A stretch of DNA of 64,000 nt from Aurelia coerulea (GCA_039566865.1 CM076943.1:38324663-38388662), one strand, 5' to 3'. Counted from the stretch's first letter, positions 10,120 to 22,015 are shown. Notes: generated from the sequence alone by a model not told the origin. Numbers and translations: made by a program.

Positions 10120-11204
10120 GCTCATTATGACAAGTCACACTACGAAATTTGGTCTAAATCCCTATTTCAACAGAGTCATACATAGAGAGTTGTTCTGAGG
10201 CAAGGCAAATGGCGTGATATTAAAAAAGGTTCAGACTTTTTTCATTGCACCGTCGGGACGAAGGGTTGCCCTAATATCATGAAAACACTCTTGCGGCCCT
10301 GAGATTTGCTTATCTACCAGGTGTCCCAAAAAACCGCAACAGATTCAAACACCCCCGTCTAAGTGCCCCGGTATATCCTGCCCCGGCGAATTCCCCTGTG
10401 AAAAAAATTACGCAAAATCCTGCCCCGGACAAGGCGAGAATCTCCCCGGTGCAAAATCATTATCCCCGGGATAAATCGCCTCGCAATGAATTCCTCGGTC
10501 ATAAATTTTGCAAACCTCGGTGCGAAAAAGTCTAGAAAGTTTCCCCGGCAGTTTACCTTGCAGAGAATTTTGGAATCCGGAACTAAATTTCTTTAGTTCC
10601 TCGTCGTTAAAACTGGGCAAACAAGTTATTAGACAACAGTTAGCATGAAACCATGACATGCCAGGTCTTGCTGTGCAGCGGAACTAAATTCATTGAAAAT
10701 TGATTTCCCTGAAACAGTGTTTTAAGCCAATCTGAAGGGTGTGGTCACCAAAAATTTTCCTGGGTGGTACCCCCGGACTCCCCTACAATTTTTGGCTCGC
10801 ATCGCTCGCCTTCGGATTGGACCCAGACCCCAGTGAAGATTTTTTCGGGATCCGCCCCTGGTTATGATAGTTTCACATCAGTTGGACTTGCCATCCAGGA
10901 GTGCAAAGAACAATTGTCCCTATCTGTGCACCGTGCTAGTACTATCATATTTGGATCAGATGTTTCAGGCACAGATAAAAGTAGCTTGCGTGCAGTCTTT
11001 CTTTTGTGCAAAATAGAAATGCGAGAAAATCGAACGACTGCGCATTAGAGGACGACTTCTCGTATTTTTATTTTACAAAAGAAAGACTGCATGCAGGCTA
11101 AGATAGCAGTTACTTAAAACTGTTGGCTTGTCAAAATTTATATGAAAGGACCGTGACAAATTTGAAGTATGCTGCTTTGCTAAATTGCTAAACCTACTAT
11201 TTAC

Positions 11205-11745
11205 TGTTTGCCAAGGTTAGTATTAAGGACAGAAAAATTTCAATCCAGCTTTTATCCCAGCTGCGTATCTGAATGGAATAAACTCGATCCTGAAGTCAGG
11301 CTTTCACCGTCTGTTGCTGTTTTTAAGAAAAAGGTTCTTTCATTAATTCGCCCTCCTGCAAAATCTGTCTTTGGGATTCATGACCCAATAGGTTTATCGT
11401 ATCTTTCCCAAATAAGAGTTGGTCTCAGTAGATTAAATTTTCACAAATTTTAGCATAATTTTAGGGATACCGTTAACCTATTGTGTCCAACGAACGACGG
11501 CATTGAGGATACGGAACACTTTTTGTTGCTTTGCCCTGCATTTAACACTTTGCGACGAGATCTTCTCGCTGGAGTTTCAAATTTATTACGACCATTTGCC
11601 CAAATCAACGGCCTTTCAAACGACGTTCTGACGCAACTTTTATTGTACGGCGATAAAGACCTTTGAAATGACGTCAACCAAAGAGTACTCAAACTGACTC
11701 TAAATTTCATCCATAGAATTGGTCGGTTCAATTAAGATAATTTCA
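11205..11745 (+). pseudogene. LINE C-terminal fragment (cysteine-motif lineage)
   Basis: A frame at 11208-11453 reads SEWNKLDPEVRLSPSVAVFK and RVGLSRLNFHKF, then a stop. The next segment (11481-11666) reads IEDTEHFLLLCPAFNTLRRD. Together this is the conserved C-terminal tail of a LINE lineage seen also at 38160-38520 and 39030-39457, where a CxxC-type cysteine motif precedes EHFLL-C. The reverse transcriptase core is absent. It sits inside the CACCCCCG element, so it was either captured by it or inserted into it. Confidence 0.75.
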
Positions 11746-11984
11746 GACCTGGTACACACCACATATATACTAAGTCCTATTCTCCTTAATGCTTGTAAGT
11801 CTGATTCACATTGGATGTGAGGCGTCTATTAGTGTGAATGACAACTCATCCACACAAACCCAAATTTTCAAATCCACAATATTGCGAACTATGAACCTCG
11901 AACCGACAGCACATGCGCAATGTTTTTGAGCGGTGGAGACCCTGGAGGGGGAATTTTGGGTAGGGGTCTGCCGCGAGCATCTTC

Positions 11985-12275
11985 AAAAGGGTACCGTTGG
12001 CTAGACTAATTTTTACGAAAATTATACCCTTGGCTAGACCAATTTGACCATTGTTTGAACCAATTTTTACGAAAATGGTACCCTTGGCTAGACCAATTTT
12101 GACCATTTTCTCGACCAATATTGCAAAATTTGTGCCAAATATGATGTCATGACCGTTCACTAGACCAATATTGTCAAAAATGATACCCTTGGCTAGACCG
12201 TTGCTGGCCAAAATTGCAAAAAAAAAATACCCTTGGCTAGACTAGAAGTCCGAGAAAGTATACCCTTGCTCGCGG
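11985..12275. repeat. Degenerate minisatellite with TACCCTTGGCTAGACC units
   Basis: TACCCTTGGCTAGACC or a close variant occurs at least five times, separated by AATTTTGACCATT or AATTTTTACGAAAAT spacers (period roughly 30-60 bp). It is bordered by GCCGCGAGC (11970 region) and GCTCGCGGCACATCCCC (12270 region), which are inverted relative to each other. It accounts for a 121-codon minus-strand frame, which I do not consider a gene. Confidence 0.8.
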
Positions 12276-13224
12276 CACATCCCCAGGTACCTTTACTATG
12301 GAAGAACCCCCCACCCCCGTGTGCTGTCCTCGGTAGAAATTTAGGGCTCCCCGGTTAAAATGTTGTACAACATTTTCCCCGCGAAACAATCACTGCAACC
12401 CCGGCAAAAATCGGACCTCTCACCAGGGCACTTAGACGGGGGTGTATTCAAAGAATTCTGGCGCAAGCTGTATCAAATTGATACTCAAACGATTATTTTC
12501 ATCTAAATCTGCAATGATTAGATTAAATTTTGATATATTTTTCAGAATTTTCGGTGACTTGAGTGAAGAGGTCAAAATCATCAAACTTCAAATTTGCTGT
12601 CAGGACAAAACCAGAGCTACCAGCAATAGTGCAAAGTATACTGTAAAATTAAAAGAAAGGCAATATCTGAAACGTCGCATGATCATGAACAAGCACACAA
12701 TTTCATTAAGAAACTGTAAGAAAGGGATCTCTTACTGATTCATAAAAGTTATCCATTCTCGAGAGAGCTCTCAGTGTTCATTTATAGTTGAAAGTACACA
12801 ACTAATAATGGCCTAATCACTTTAGAAAACGCAAGCAACCGTCATGGACACTTTAGAAGCACGGCTGTGTTTTGATAGAACTTTATGAAAGTGTCTGTTC
12901 AATTTTCAATTAAATAGTGTGTTTGCCAACACTTTTGTTGTCAACAATGTTTGTCAACAATGTTTTGCAATTGCAAGGATTGTCATGTTTTACATCATGA
13001 TTCACCATTGTTAATGCATCAGCTCTGGTTTTGACCTGGGGGCAATTTTGAAGTTTGCTGATTTTTAACTCTACAACCAAGTCACCAAAAATACTGAGAT
13101 ATGTATCAAAATTTGATCTAATTATTGCAGATTTGAATAAAAATATTTGTTGGATAATGACTATGAAACAGTTTGCAGTAGAATTTTTCAAATCTGATGA
13201 GTTTTTTTGGGACACCCCGTATAT

Positions 13225-13590
13225 CCCTATAGAGGAGTGAAGAGATTTGTTACGCAGATTTTTGTTTGTAACGCTCTCACGCACCTAGCTCTTCACGCCT
13301 ACCATTCGCCTCCAAAAATTTCAGAAAAACGATGAAAAATTGTTAAAGATAAGAGCTTTTTTTTTCTATTCATAATAAATTAAAACTAAACTAAATACAT
13401 TACTACTGTACCGATCTTGGTGTAAGAAGACACAAGGTGATCTGGCCTACACCAAGACCGGTACTTACAATTTGCAAATAAAACTTCAAGATATAAATAT
13501 ATAAGAAAAAGGAAAAAATACCGCAATACGAGGGACAAAACAAAACAAGAAAACAACACACAAATAAGGAGACTGGCAGTTCCACACCAA
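13225..13590. other. Unassigned DNA with one long hairpin
   Basis: GTACCGATCTTGGTGTA at 13408-13424 and TACACCAAGACCGGTAC at 13448-13464 can pair at 16 of 17 positions around a 23 nt loop. Nothing else recognised. Confidence 0.5.
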
Positions 13591-13594
13591 ACCA

Positions 13595-14735
13595 TGCTAT
13601 GGGTCTAACCTTTTGTATTGTAGACTTACAGGCCTATAATTACAGGCCTATATCCGTTCTATCCATATTTGCAAGGATTCTGGAAAAAATTGCTCATGAT
13701 CAGCTGATCGACTATTTCAAAGAGAAACAGTTGCTGAAAAAGAATCAGCATGCGTTTCGTAAGCTACACTCAACAATCACATCTCTAGTAAAGAGTACTG
13801 ATGAATGGCATAATAACATTGATTCTTAAAAGGTCAATATGGCGATGTTTTTGGATTTAAGAAAGGCCTTCGATACGGTGGATCACAAAATACTGCTCGA
13901 AAAACTTTTTAGAATTGAACCTCTGGCTCCATTGAAACTTAATGGCACAGAAATAAAACGAGTGACAAAAACTAAATCACGAGGGGTTATTGTGGACGAG
14001 AATCTAAGTTGGAAGGAACACTTCAAATCCTTGAAAGGTAAAGTAGCAAGTGGTTTGTCTGCACTGAAAAAACTTAAAAACGTTCTTCCGCAATCTAAGC
14101 TATGTGAGGTTTACCATGCGCTGGTTGAAAGTCACCTCCGATATGGGAATGTTATCTGGGGTAGCCTGCCCAACACGAAGCTGCAAACGCTTCAGCGTCT
14201 ACAGAACAGGGCCTTCTCAATTATTCAAAATGCTAGAATAAAGGACCCCTGGATCAATAATGGGCTGAACGTTGATCAAATCATCTATTTTGACAGATCT
14301 ATCATGACACACAAAATAGTCCACAAGCAGTGCCCTGAGAGCCTCTGGATCAAGTATAGTCAGAGGAATGACATTTCTAGGTATAACACAAGAAACAATA
14401 GAAATCTCGACATCCCAAAGTTTAAACTTGAGTGTACAAAAAAAGTTTCCACCTTTCCGGGCTTAAAGCTTGGAATGAAATACCAATCGAAATAAGGGAA
14501 ATCCCCTCGCTCTATCAGTTTAAAAGAAAATTGAAAACGCATTTAAAGAGCTCAGTAAACCCTAACTAAAACACGACTCCCAGGAAGATCAGATCTCAGC
14601 CTGGATCCAATCCTAGCTAATACCAAATTTTAAATTTTGTTTTTCATTTAAAACAAACTTGTAACTTTTGTAGTTTAATTTTGTACTGATGGGATATCGT
14701 GTAAAAATATGAATTAATAAAAAAAAATAAAAAAT
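13595..14735 (+). pseudogene. LINE reverse-transcriptase pseudogene with internal deletion
   Basis: The first segment (13630-13829) reads YNYRPISVLSIFARILEKI and later NQHAFRKLHSTITSLVK, the N-terminal RT blocks. After a stop, MAMFLDLRKAFDTVDHKILL (from 13839) gives the first catalytic aspartate block. The frame then jumps straight to the post-RT region (VIVDENLSWKEHFKSLKGKV, LVESHLRYGNVIWGSL), so the PQGS and ADD blocks are deleted in frame. It ends at 14495, with a further shifted piece and an A-rich (AATAAAAAAA) tail near 14730. A Jockey/CR1-like lineage. Deletion and stops mark it as dead. Confidence 0.85.
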
Positions 14736-16468
14736 AAAAGACTTCCATCATCCATGTACCATCACATAGCTACTGGACGGTACAATGACGAGGGAAGTCA
14801 AGCACTGTGGGAAAATTTGGGTGGTTTGGTGCTGAAATGTCTGGAAGATAGGAGGGAGAGCTGCTAGATCATTGCGTTATTTCAAATTGATTTCATATTG
14901 ATCCACGGATACTAACGTGCCCCCCCCCCAAGGGAAAGGATGAAAATAAGAGCTTGCCTCTGGCTCAATCCTCGTTTTTGCTATAATTTCTTGGGGTATT
15001 GTGAGGAGGGGTTTTGTACTCTAATTTTAACAATCCTATTCATGTGAGTTGGATGAGAAGAATTCAATGGGCATTAACTTTTCCCCTTTCTTTGTGGGCG
15101 TTAATGGGCACCGTTCAATTTTGGCTGCAAACGAATTTTGTAGTAGCTTTCCACTGAGGGAATTGTCATTCAGTATGTTAGTTGCAGTATCTCTCTAGCC
15201 CATGGCAAAATAACAGAATGGATATAACGAAGTTATTGCCATGTTTTGCAGAGGCTCTCCTCTTGGTTCTGTCGCAGTTATCTTAGCATGCGCATGCTGC
15301 TGGCTATGGGTTACAAAGTTGCTACCTATCTTGAAACAATCTCATCAAAATAGTTCGAAGAGCTTGTACCATAGTCTACTTAAAATAGTTCAAATTGCAG
15401 CAAAAATTTCTTTTGTGAAAGCTTCTAGCAAAATAAGTCATAGACCGAATAAACATAGCGTACGAGCCCAGGAGACTGGAGCCTCCAGCTGCCATTGTCG
15501 CCCAGGAGCCATAGACCCATAGGGAGTCTATGTGAAAGGAAATCAACCCAATTGGCGAAATATTGCATGATTTTACCTACCTACAATTTTTTGACAAGGA
15601 GAGCCGCTACCAACCTGGTTAGAAAATATATGTACTTTACCAACCAAGGAGGATTGGGAATCTCTTCTCCCCGGAGGTCTACTTAACGCATTAAGCACCC
15701 GGGGATGTGCCTGCCGATAGGGTCCCATTTTCGGTTGAAAATTCCAAGACAGGATTATACCTTTTGTGTATTTAGTCCGGCACAGCTATGTTCATTAAAG
15801 CTATTTTATCAGGGCAGGTCAGATTTGGCATGGAAAAATAAGATAACTTACAAAAGACACTTGTATTATCCAGGACAGGTACTATATTTCAAATATCTAT
15901 TCCAGGACAGGGTCATAAAATTTTCTTTTGGCAGGCACATCCCTGTTGTTTTCTCCAAGGTAGACCCCCGGGGCTCTTCTCCCACAACTGAGGCCCCACA
16001 GGAATAAAAATAATCTGTTTTGATACCCAAACTTCATGTTGAGTTCATCTCGTCAAAGTTCATCTCTTGAGGATGAGCATCCCTTTGTTTTCAAGGTGTC
16101 AGTTGAAACGTAATCTCATTACATTTGAACATTCAAAAGCTTTTACTATCATTCAGAAATATGCGAGAGAGTCAATACTACCGATAACTCTTTCTTAGGA
16201 AAAAAAGTATTTCATTTCATTTATAGATTCAGGAGATTTTTTGGTTTGAAACATTGGTGCAATTACTTTTAACGTGACGGACTGCTTATTGAAATTTTGT
16301 TCTGTCTTGTTCACATCACATGTGAAATAAATTAGAGATTTTAATAGATTTTTCTAAAATTGAGTGAACATGTGTGGGTACACACTTCCACTCTAATACC
16401 GTTGGTCCTGGACGAACACCAGCAGATTGAAATTGAATGCTGAGACGCGACGAAGTCGCGTCGAGCAG
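14736..16468. other. Unassigned 1.7 kb with a tandem block
   Basis: No gene recognised. A C run sits at about 14922. The 15690-15975 segment is a degenerate tandem repeat (separate entry). Short frames at 15241-15522 and 15495-15686 show no family signature. Confidence 0.45.
15690..15975. repeat. Degenerate tandem block with CCAGGACAGG units
   Basis: CCAAGACAGG, TCAGGGCAGG, CCAGGACAGG and CCAGGACAGGG recur at irregular intervals of roughly 35-100 bp, bordered by GGGGATGTGCCTGCC (15702 region) and GGCAGGCACATCCC (15932 region), which are inverted relative to each other. The border-plus-array layout resembles 11985-12275. A 100-codon frame across it is probably incidental. Confidence 0.55.
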
Positions 16469-16998
16469 GCTTGGTTATAGCCTGCGCGCAGACCCAATAT
16501 TCTGAAGAAGAAAGGGTCTGCGCAACAACGACCAAAAGCTTGCTACTGCTCAATTCTGGGTTTCAGGGAAAATAATTTATGCAATCATGAGTTCATTAAT
16601 TTATGCGTATCGTTTTGTTGCTGTCACAATATGCTGTCACACATTTGTGTTCAGTCGTGTACTGTGTTGTTTGTTCTCGTCACTTGTATGTTTTGGATTG
16701 TATTGTGGCTTTGAACTTTTAATTGTTTATTCGTAGAAGGACTCCAAAAGGATTGGACAAGGTGTGATTTTTATCAATGTGTTGTTTTAGCATGTTGAAT
16801 AACATGTCGTTCGCTATTATCATAGTCATAAGAGAAAAATTAAGTTTTCTCTAATGACTATGCTATAATCTATCCTTAGTCCGAGTAAAATGAATGGCCT
16901 AATGGGATTTGCACTGTGTAGCAAGCTTTTGGTCGTTGTTGCGCAAACCCTTTCTTCTTTGGAATATTGGGTATGCGCGCAGGCTAGCCTGGTTATAG
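16469..16998. mobile_element. MITE/foldback with about 75 bp inverted repeats
   Basis: The left arm GGTTATAGCCTGCGCGCAGA through AACAACGACCAAAAGCTTGC recurs inverted at 16917-16998 with few changes. No open frame. Just outside the left end lies a perfect hairpin GACGCGAC-GAA-GTCGCGTC (16444-16462). The target site is unclear, so I leave the superfamily open. Confidence 0.7.
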
Positions 16999-17159
16999 AC
17001 AACTAATTTTAGTAGTGCAGGCGTCATTGGTAACAAATCCCAAGCAAACATGAAATGTCGCTAGCAAAGAGACAAGTAATGGCGATCATTTTCCCCAAAA
17101 TTATATGATTCAAACTTTGATGAAAATTCCAGTAACAAGGACATTTCCAAATGGATATA

Positions 17160-17494
17160 CTGGGTGTCCCAAGAAAGTACTCTCATTTAAAAAATCATCA
17201 TAACCAGAAACCTATCATAAATGTCCTTTTGATCTCTCTTTTTCAATAATCCAAATAAATTCAACGGTGATCAAAGCTTTGTTTTCTTTACTTATAGGGT
17301 ACGACTTTACAAGTTGTAAAACTATATTCTGATTAGAATTATTTTATCAACATCGTAATGTTGTTTTACTTAGAGATCGTTCATTTATTGTTTTCTTCTG
17401 AAGTTTCCATATTTTGTACATCTTAATGATTACGAATCAACAATGCACCTTGTCTTGAATAATTAAATATTTAATAATAATTATGACGAAAAAT
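17160..17494. other. Single CTGGGTGTCCCAA element end plus unassigned DNA
   Basis: CTGGGTGTCCCAAGAAAG at 17160 is preceded by TA and matches the ends of the TA-flanked foldbacks, but no partner end was found nearby. Confidence 0.4.
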
Positions 17495-18560
17495 GAAAAC
17501 TGAAGGAGATTGCTTGATGACATCAGTAATGCTGTTCCAGGATTTGGCACCTGCATGCATATCTAACAGATCTTATACCATATTACAAGGTATTTTTACG
17601 AGTCATAAACATATCACCTTTAGAAGCCTGCCTTGTATCATAAGGATGATCAGATGTCAAGGTTTCAAAAAAATTGTGAAAAAAGAAAGGTGTAATCTTG
17701 TTGACAGATTCATACACAAAAGTAAGCAGCTTTACATCCAATAAATCATGTAACTTAAGAATTTTCAAATCGTAGAAAATTTGAGTAGATGGAGATGTAA
17801 AACTTTTGAAAGCAATAGCTCTGACAACTTTCTTTTGAAGGAGATATATTGGTTTAGTGTGGGTCTCATAAGTAAGACCCGAGTCAATGATTCCATACTG
17901 GAGAAATGAGGAAAATAAAGAGTTATATAAAGAGACTAGAACACTGGTTGGTAGAAGATGCCTTACTTTGAAGAATATACCACAAGTTCTTGACAGTTTC
18001 TTGGAAAGTTCACTTAAATGATACTTCCAGCTTTAGATTTTCATCTAAACGGAGACCAAGGAATTCGACATATCTAGCTTGTTTCACATATTGATTACTA
18101 ATTTTTATATTGATGCTGTCATTCAAATAATTTTGTGGGGAGTGAAAAATAACAAAGTTTGTTTTATCTACATTTAAAGCAACTTTTTTTTAGCATCTAG
18201 CCACTTTTTGACATGTCTGAGCTCTTCGTTCATCACTTTTTGAAGATTAGTTTAACGGTGAGATTAACACTAAATGTTTGTGTCATCAGCAAAGTGATAG
18301 AAGGATAACTTAGAAGATGAGTTGGAAAGATCATTGATGTAGATTAGGAACAAAAGTGGACCAAGGAAAGATCCCTGAGGTACACCACAGGTAACATTCA
18401 TATGACTGGAATTCACTGAAACATATTGACTTCTGTTACTAAGATAGGATCTAAACCATGCAAACCATGCAAGCCTTGCACAAAAATTTGTCCACTTTGA
18501 ATATAAGGTTCTCCAACACCAGGATCAACCACTGAAAATTAACAGAATTGCATGCTTTTA
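17495..18560 (-). pseudogene. LINE reverse-transcriptase pseudogene, degenerate
   Basis: Reading the minus strand from about 18380: [20 protein letters not shown], then HFADDTN (the ADD catalytic block), KVALNVDKTNFVIFHS, FLGLRLDENLKLEVS and, at 17768-17583, KILKLHDLLDVKLLTFVYES. Several stops and frame changes separate these blocks. It is an L2/CR1-like RT core and C-terminal region, long dead. Confidence 0.8.
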
Positions 18561-19161
18561 GAGATCATGTTTGTTTAAAAGATGAAACTAGGCACCCTTG
18601 AATGAACTTTTATGCACAAAAGTTTCAAAATCAAATTTAAAAGAAGGTGGTCCAATGTCAAGCATCTGTTTAAAAATTATAACGATCCAAATATGACTTC
18701 AAAAGCAACCTAATTGTACAGGCTATGGGCAAGCTATATATACCATGTGTATTTTAGGATTTTACCTCTTCATTTCCTTTAGGTTTGGAGCCTGGAGACC
18801 AAGTTGAAAAACATAGCTGCAAGCAGAAAGCCGGAGAAAGCTATAAAGCTGAAAAATGCAAGTTTTCCAAGCTCGCCTGGAGAGCAGTGCTACCAACTTG
18901 CCAAACTTAAGAGCACCCAATTGGCATAAGAATCCGCTAAGGAACTATGGTAGGTTCAATTTTGCATCGATAAGCATGGGATCATTGAACATGAATCCTA
19001 GCAATCTGATGGGAATGCACAATTGTTGCTATTTTCTCAACTGTGTATTGAGAGCTGAAAGCATTTTTTTGCAATCATGAGTAAACAAGAATTTTCTGTA
19101 CTTCCTTTCATTGTTAGAATTTATAGAACAAACATTTCAGGACCAGTCTAGCAGACAAATA
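18561..19161. other. Unassigned DNA
   Basis: No recognisable coding, terminal repeat or tandem structure. Confidence 0.4.
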
Positions 19162-20134
19162 CCGGGAGTTCCAAAAAAAAACGCAACGGATTTGATCAGG
19201 ACAAGCAACAAGAATTTAGGTCCAATCAATCCAAAACAATTTTTTATATAATCCTCGATAGCTAACTTGAAGAAAGATACCTTGTTTGATGATATTGGTG
19301 CATGGAGCGTTGGGATATTAATCTTGAGGGTCCAAATTTGCCTGAACCTCCAAACCAGAGCTTTTGGGTTTTGGCCTAAACTGCAAGCGCGCTATTTTGG
19401 GGAATCTCCTGAATTACAGTGAAATAAGAGAATAAAGCCTCATGCTGAGGAAAATATTCGAATAGAAATTCAACCAAATTCATCAATTTTGTCCTGAAAA
19501 GACATAATTTTTTATTCTCCAAAAGTTTTAAAAAGTTAGCATTTCTTCTGTCTCTTAAAAAAAAGCAATCCGCAAAGTGCTTTGCTTGGGTGTAAAAAAT
19601 GAATCAGTTCTTGCAATCTTCATGATTTTAATGAAATGCATTTTGTGTAATCTTTCTTGAAATTATTACGAAACAAGGAATCAAATGTACCCAAGGGAAA
19701 GCTATACATGGATAAGATCCTTAAAACTGCTCATTCGTGCTTGGTGCTTTTGTATATGCACTATGATTGAAGAAATATATTCCTTTGTGAATTTTTCCTT
19801 CGGCATTGTTTTGTTTGTCAATTTTTAGCTTTCAAATTTCAATTGAACAGTGTGCCTAAATATGTGTGCCTTAGCATGCTCACACTACTACACTATGCGT
19901 ATGACTGAGGAGACATTTTCAGTAAGGCCAAAACCCAAAACCTCTGGTTTGGAGATGGAAGCAAATTTGGACTTTCAAGATTTATATTCAAACTCTCCAT
20001 GCACCAATATCAACAAACAAGGTATTAATCTTCAAGTTAGCTGTCAAGGATTATATCAAAAAGTATTTTTTGATTGGACCTATATTCTAGTTGCTAGTCC
20101 CGATCAAATCCGTTGCTTTCTTTGGAACACCCGG
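19162..20134. mobile_element. TA-flanked foldback element, family F1 (complete, 973 bp)
   Basis: Left end CCGGGAGTTCCAAAAAAAAA and right end (reverse complement) CCGGGTGTTCCAAAGAAAGC, each bordered by TA. The arms are inverted repeats of roughly 250 bp: CAACGGATTTGATC, GCTAACTTGAAGA, GATATTGGTGCATGGA and CCAAACCAGAG occur in both arms in the same order. No coding capacity. A related single arm lies at 35396. Confidence 0.85.
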
Positions 20135-20289
20135 TACGTTATAAAGGCTAAATTGTGCTGAAAGGCTGAAACATTCATACACATCAAGAACTTACTAAAT
20201 TTTTTTTGGTTGAAATTACGAAAGGAAATTTTGGGATCATTCTTAGACAAATATGATGTTGGGTCTAAGCTCGCAGTATGGACCTTGTG

Positions 20290-20600
20290 CACATTTATGA
20301 CATAGATTCTCAAGAATTCTCAGAATTCTTAAGAGTGAGCTTTAAAGAATCCTTCATATTCTGAAAGAATTCTTGAGTCATATGAAAAAAACATACCAGA
20401 ATTTTTAACAAGAATTTATACAAAATTAAGAATATTCTCCAGAATCCTGAGAATTCTTCATAATTTTCAAGAATTCTTCACATTCTGAAAGAATTCTTGG
20501 GTCAGATGACAAAGACAAACAAGATTTTTTTAGCAAGGATGCACAAGAAATTGAGAACATTCACAAGAATGAATTCATGACAAGAACATAATATAATAAT
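20290..20600. repeat. Cluster of AAGAATTC/AGAATTCTT palindromic repeats
   Basis: AAGAATTCT-type words occur about ten times in 300 bp; GAAAGAATTCTTG-type cores appear twice with shared flanks (TTCATATTCTGAAAGAATTC and TTCACATTCTGAAAGAATTC). This may be a degenerate foldback or satellite-like tract. Confidence 0.6.
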
Positions 20601-21694
20601 TTTTGGAAGGCCTTGTTTTGTTGATCTTAATATACTGAGTTTGAATTGAGAATGTTGACACAATTTTCGCCAGTTTGCACGAATAATTAGGGCTTGATCA
20701 AGCTTGACAATGATTCCAAGCTAGAGTCATTCTCAAGCATCAATCAAGCTTGATTGAGTTTGCCTTCAGTTCAGAACGTGGATGCTGCAAACTATCGCAA
20801 GCGGTGCAAAATTCTTACTTGAATCAAGCTCTCAAGCATACCAAAACCATACTCAAAGCAAGTTAGTATCAGTGGCGAATCTAGCGCTCATGCTGCTCCT
20901 GCTCAGCATGACCAACAATTTTCAGAGATATCATGAATATTTTTTAATCAGAAAAAACATTTCTTTGAAAAACTTTCTTTAAAATCACAACATATGTCAT
21001 AGTACAACAAATTTTACCCTTTGTATCTTGACCTGTCGATACCTTGGTCCCCTGTGTTAACTCGTGCTCGATTCGGAGCGCCAGACCTATCATAGGGTTT
21101 CTATACTAATGTTGTAGCTACACTGTGTAGTTATGGTCAGATTTCACTGTTTTCCGTACTGGTTCCCTATGTTATGTCTTGCTGATCTGAAATCGCAGGA
21201 GATGGGTCATTATAATCATAAACCTAGCAATGAATTGATTGGCTGGAGCTGATCTAACGCATGCCCATTGCGCCAGTTTTCGACAAAAGGTCCTGCGGAA
21301 GTTCAAAAGCAGGATACGCATTGAAACAATGGAAATGATGACGATATAAACTTTGTTTTGTGAGATTGACTGGCCTAGGCTCCGTTCAAGATGAAGTGTC
21401 AGTGCCCCTACATACACGTCTAGTTGGAGAATTATTATTTGAATTTTGATTATTGTGGAATGCAAAGATTCACTGGAAGTCCTTCTTTATCGAGGGAGAC
21501 ATTGTGCAGCCTAGTTCTCAAGAAAATCTTGTGCAGCTTCGGGCTAGCAGAAGCCAGAAAGGGAGGGCATGTGATTGTAGGCCTAGGCCAATAACTAAAC
21601 GCCAACTGCAAAGCAAAGCTTGTTCTGAAGAGGAAGGACAGTGTCCCAAGATATTCCAAGAAGTCTCGTGGTAAATGAAGGAAGGTAGAAAGGT
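20601..21694. other. Unassigned DNA
   Basis: Repeated TCAAGCTTGA words at 20690-20760. Frames of 97-107 codons on the minus strand (21172-21465, 21450-21773) show no family signature. Confidence 0.4.
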
Positions 21695-22015
21695 AGGCTG
21701 TGGGGGAAATTCCAGTACTGTGAAAATAAATGATTAAGAAACTATTTATTTTGATAAAGGATGTGCCTAACATATTTTACAGTTTTTTCACTCGTTTCCT
21801 GTATCATATTACTCGAAAAGTACTTGAGCAATGTCCAAACATTGGAAATGCTTACAAAAACACCGTTTTGAAATGTCCATAAGGGCATAGGCAGTGACCA
21901 TGAAGATTGTTATAAAACCTGTAAGAAACTCATAAGAAACTCTGAGTACTGAAAATCTGATATTTTTAAGAAACTTTCAGTTCCGAGCAAAATTCTTAGT
22001 TTCTCATAAAAAAAA
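21695..22015. repeat. Unclassified dispersed repeat, copy 1
   Basis: It matches 62185-62490 in the same orientation (AAGAAACTATTTATTTT, CATGAAGATTGTTAT, AAGAAACTCTGAGTACT, ATTCTTAGTTTCT). Both ends carry AAGAAACT-type words in inverted orientation, suggesting a MITE. No coding capacity. Confidence 0.65.

Larger units (their letters stand above)
10350..12444. mobile_element. Non-autonomous element with CACCCCCG ends and CCCCGG subterminal repeats
   Basis: Terminal repeats CACCCCCGTCTAAGTGCCCC (left) and CACCCCCGTCTAAGTGCCCT (right, inverted). Flanking octamers GATTCAAA (10342-10349) and TATTCAAA (12445-12452) suggest an 8 bp duplication, hence hAT-like. CCCCGG or a close variant recurs many times within about 250 bp of the left end and again near the right end. 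Inside it holds a LINE 3' fragment and a minisatellite. A lone left end of the same family lies at 41568. No transposase frame seen. Confidence 0.75.
10317..13219. mobile_element. TA-flanked foldback MITE, family F2 copy 2, split by a 2.1 kb insertion
   Basis: Left end CCAGGTGTCCCAAAAAACCG at 10317 and right end (reverse complement) CGGGGTGTCCCAAAAAAACT, bordered by TA. Its own sequence is 10317-10349 plus 12445-13219 and matches the copy at 2696-3537 along the full length, for example GAGAGCTCTCAGTGTTCATT and a CATGGACACT segment. No transposase. Confidence 0.8.

Noticed and set aside
10764..11048. 94-codon frame
   Set aside because: Inside the CACCCCCG element, no recognisable domain, composition follows the local GC-rich repeat.
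11846..12211. 121-codon minus-strand frame with repetitive protein
   Set aside because: The repetition comes from the TACCCTTGGCTAGACC minisatellite; no start context or family similarity.
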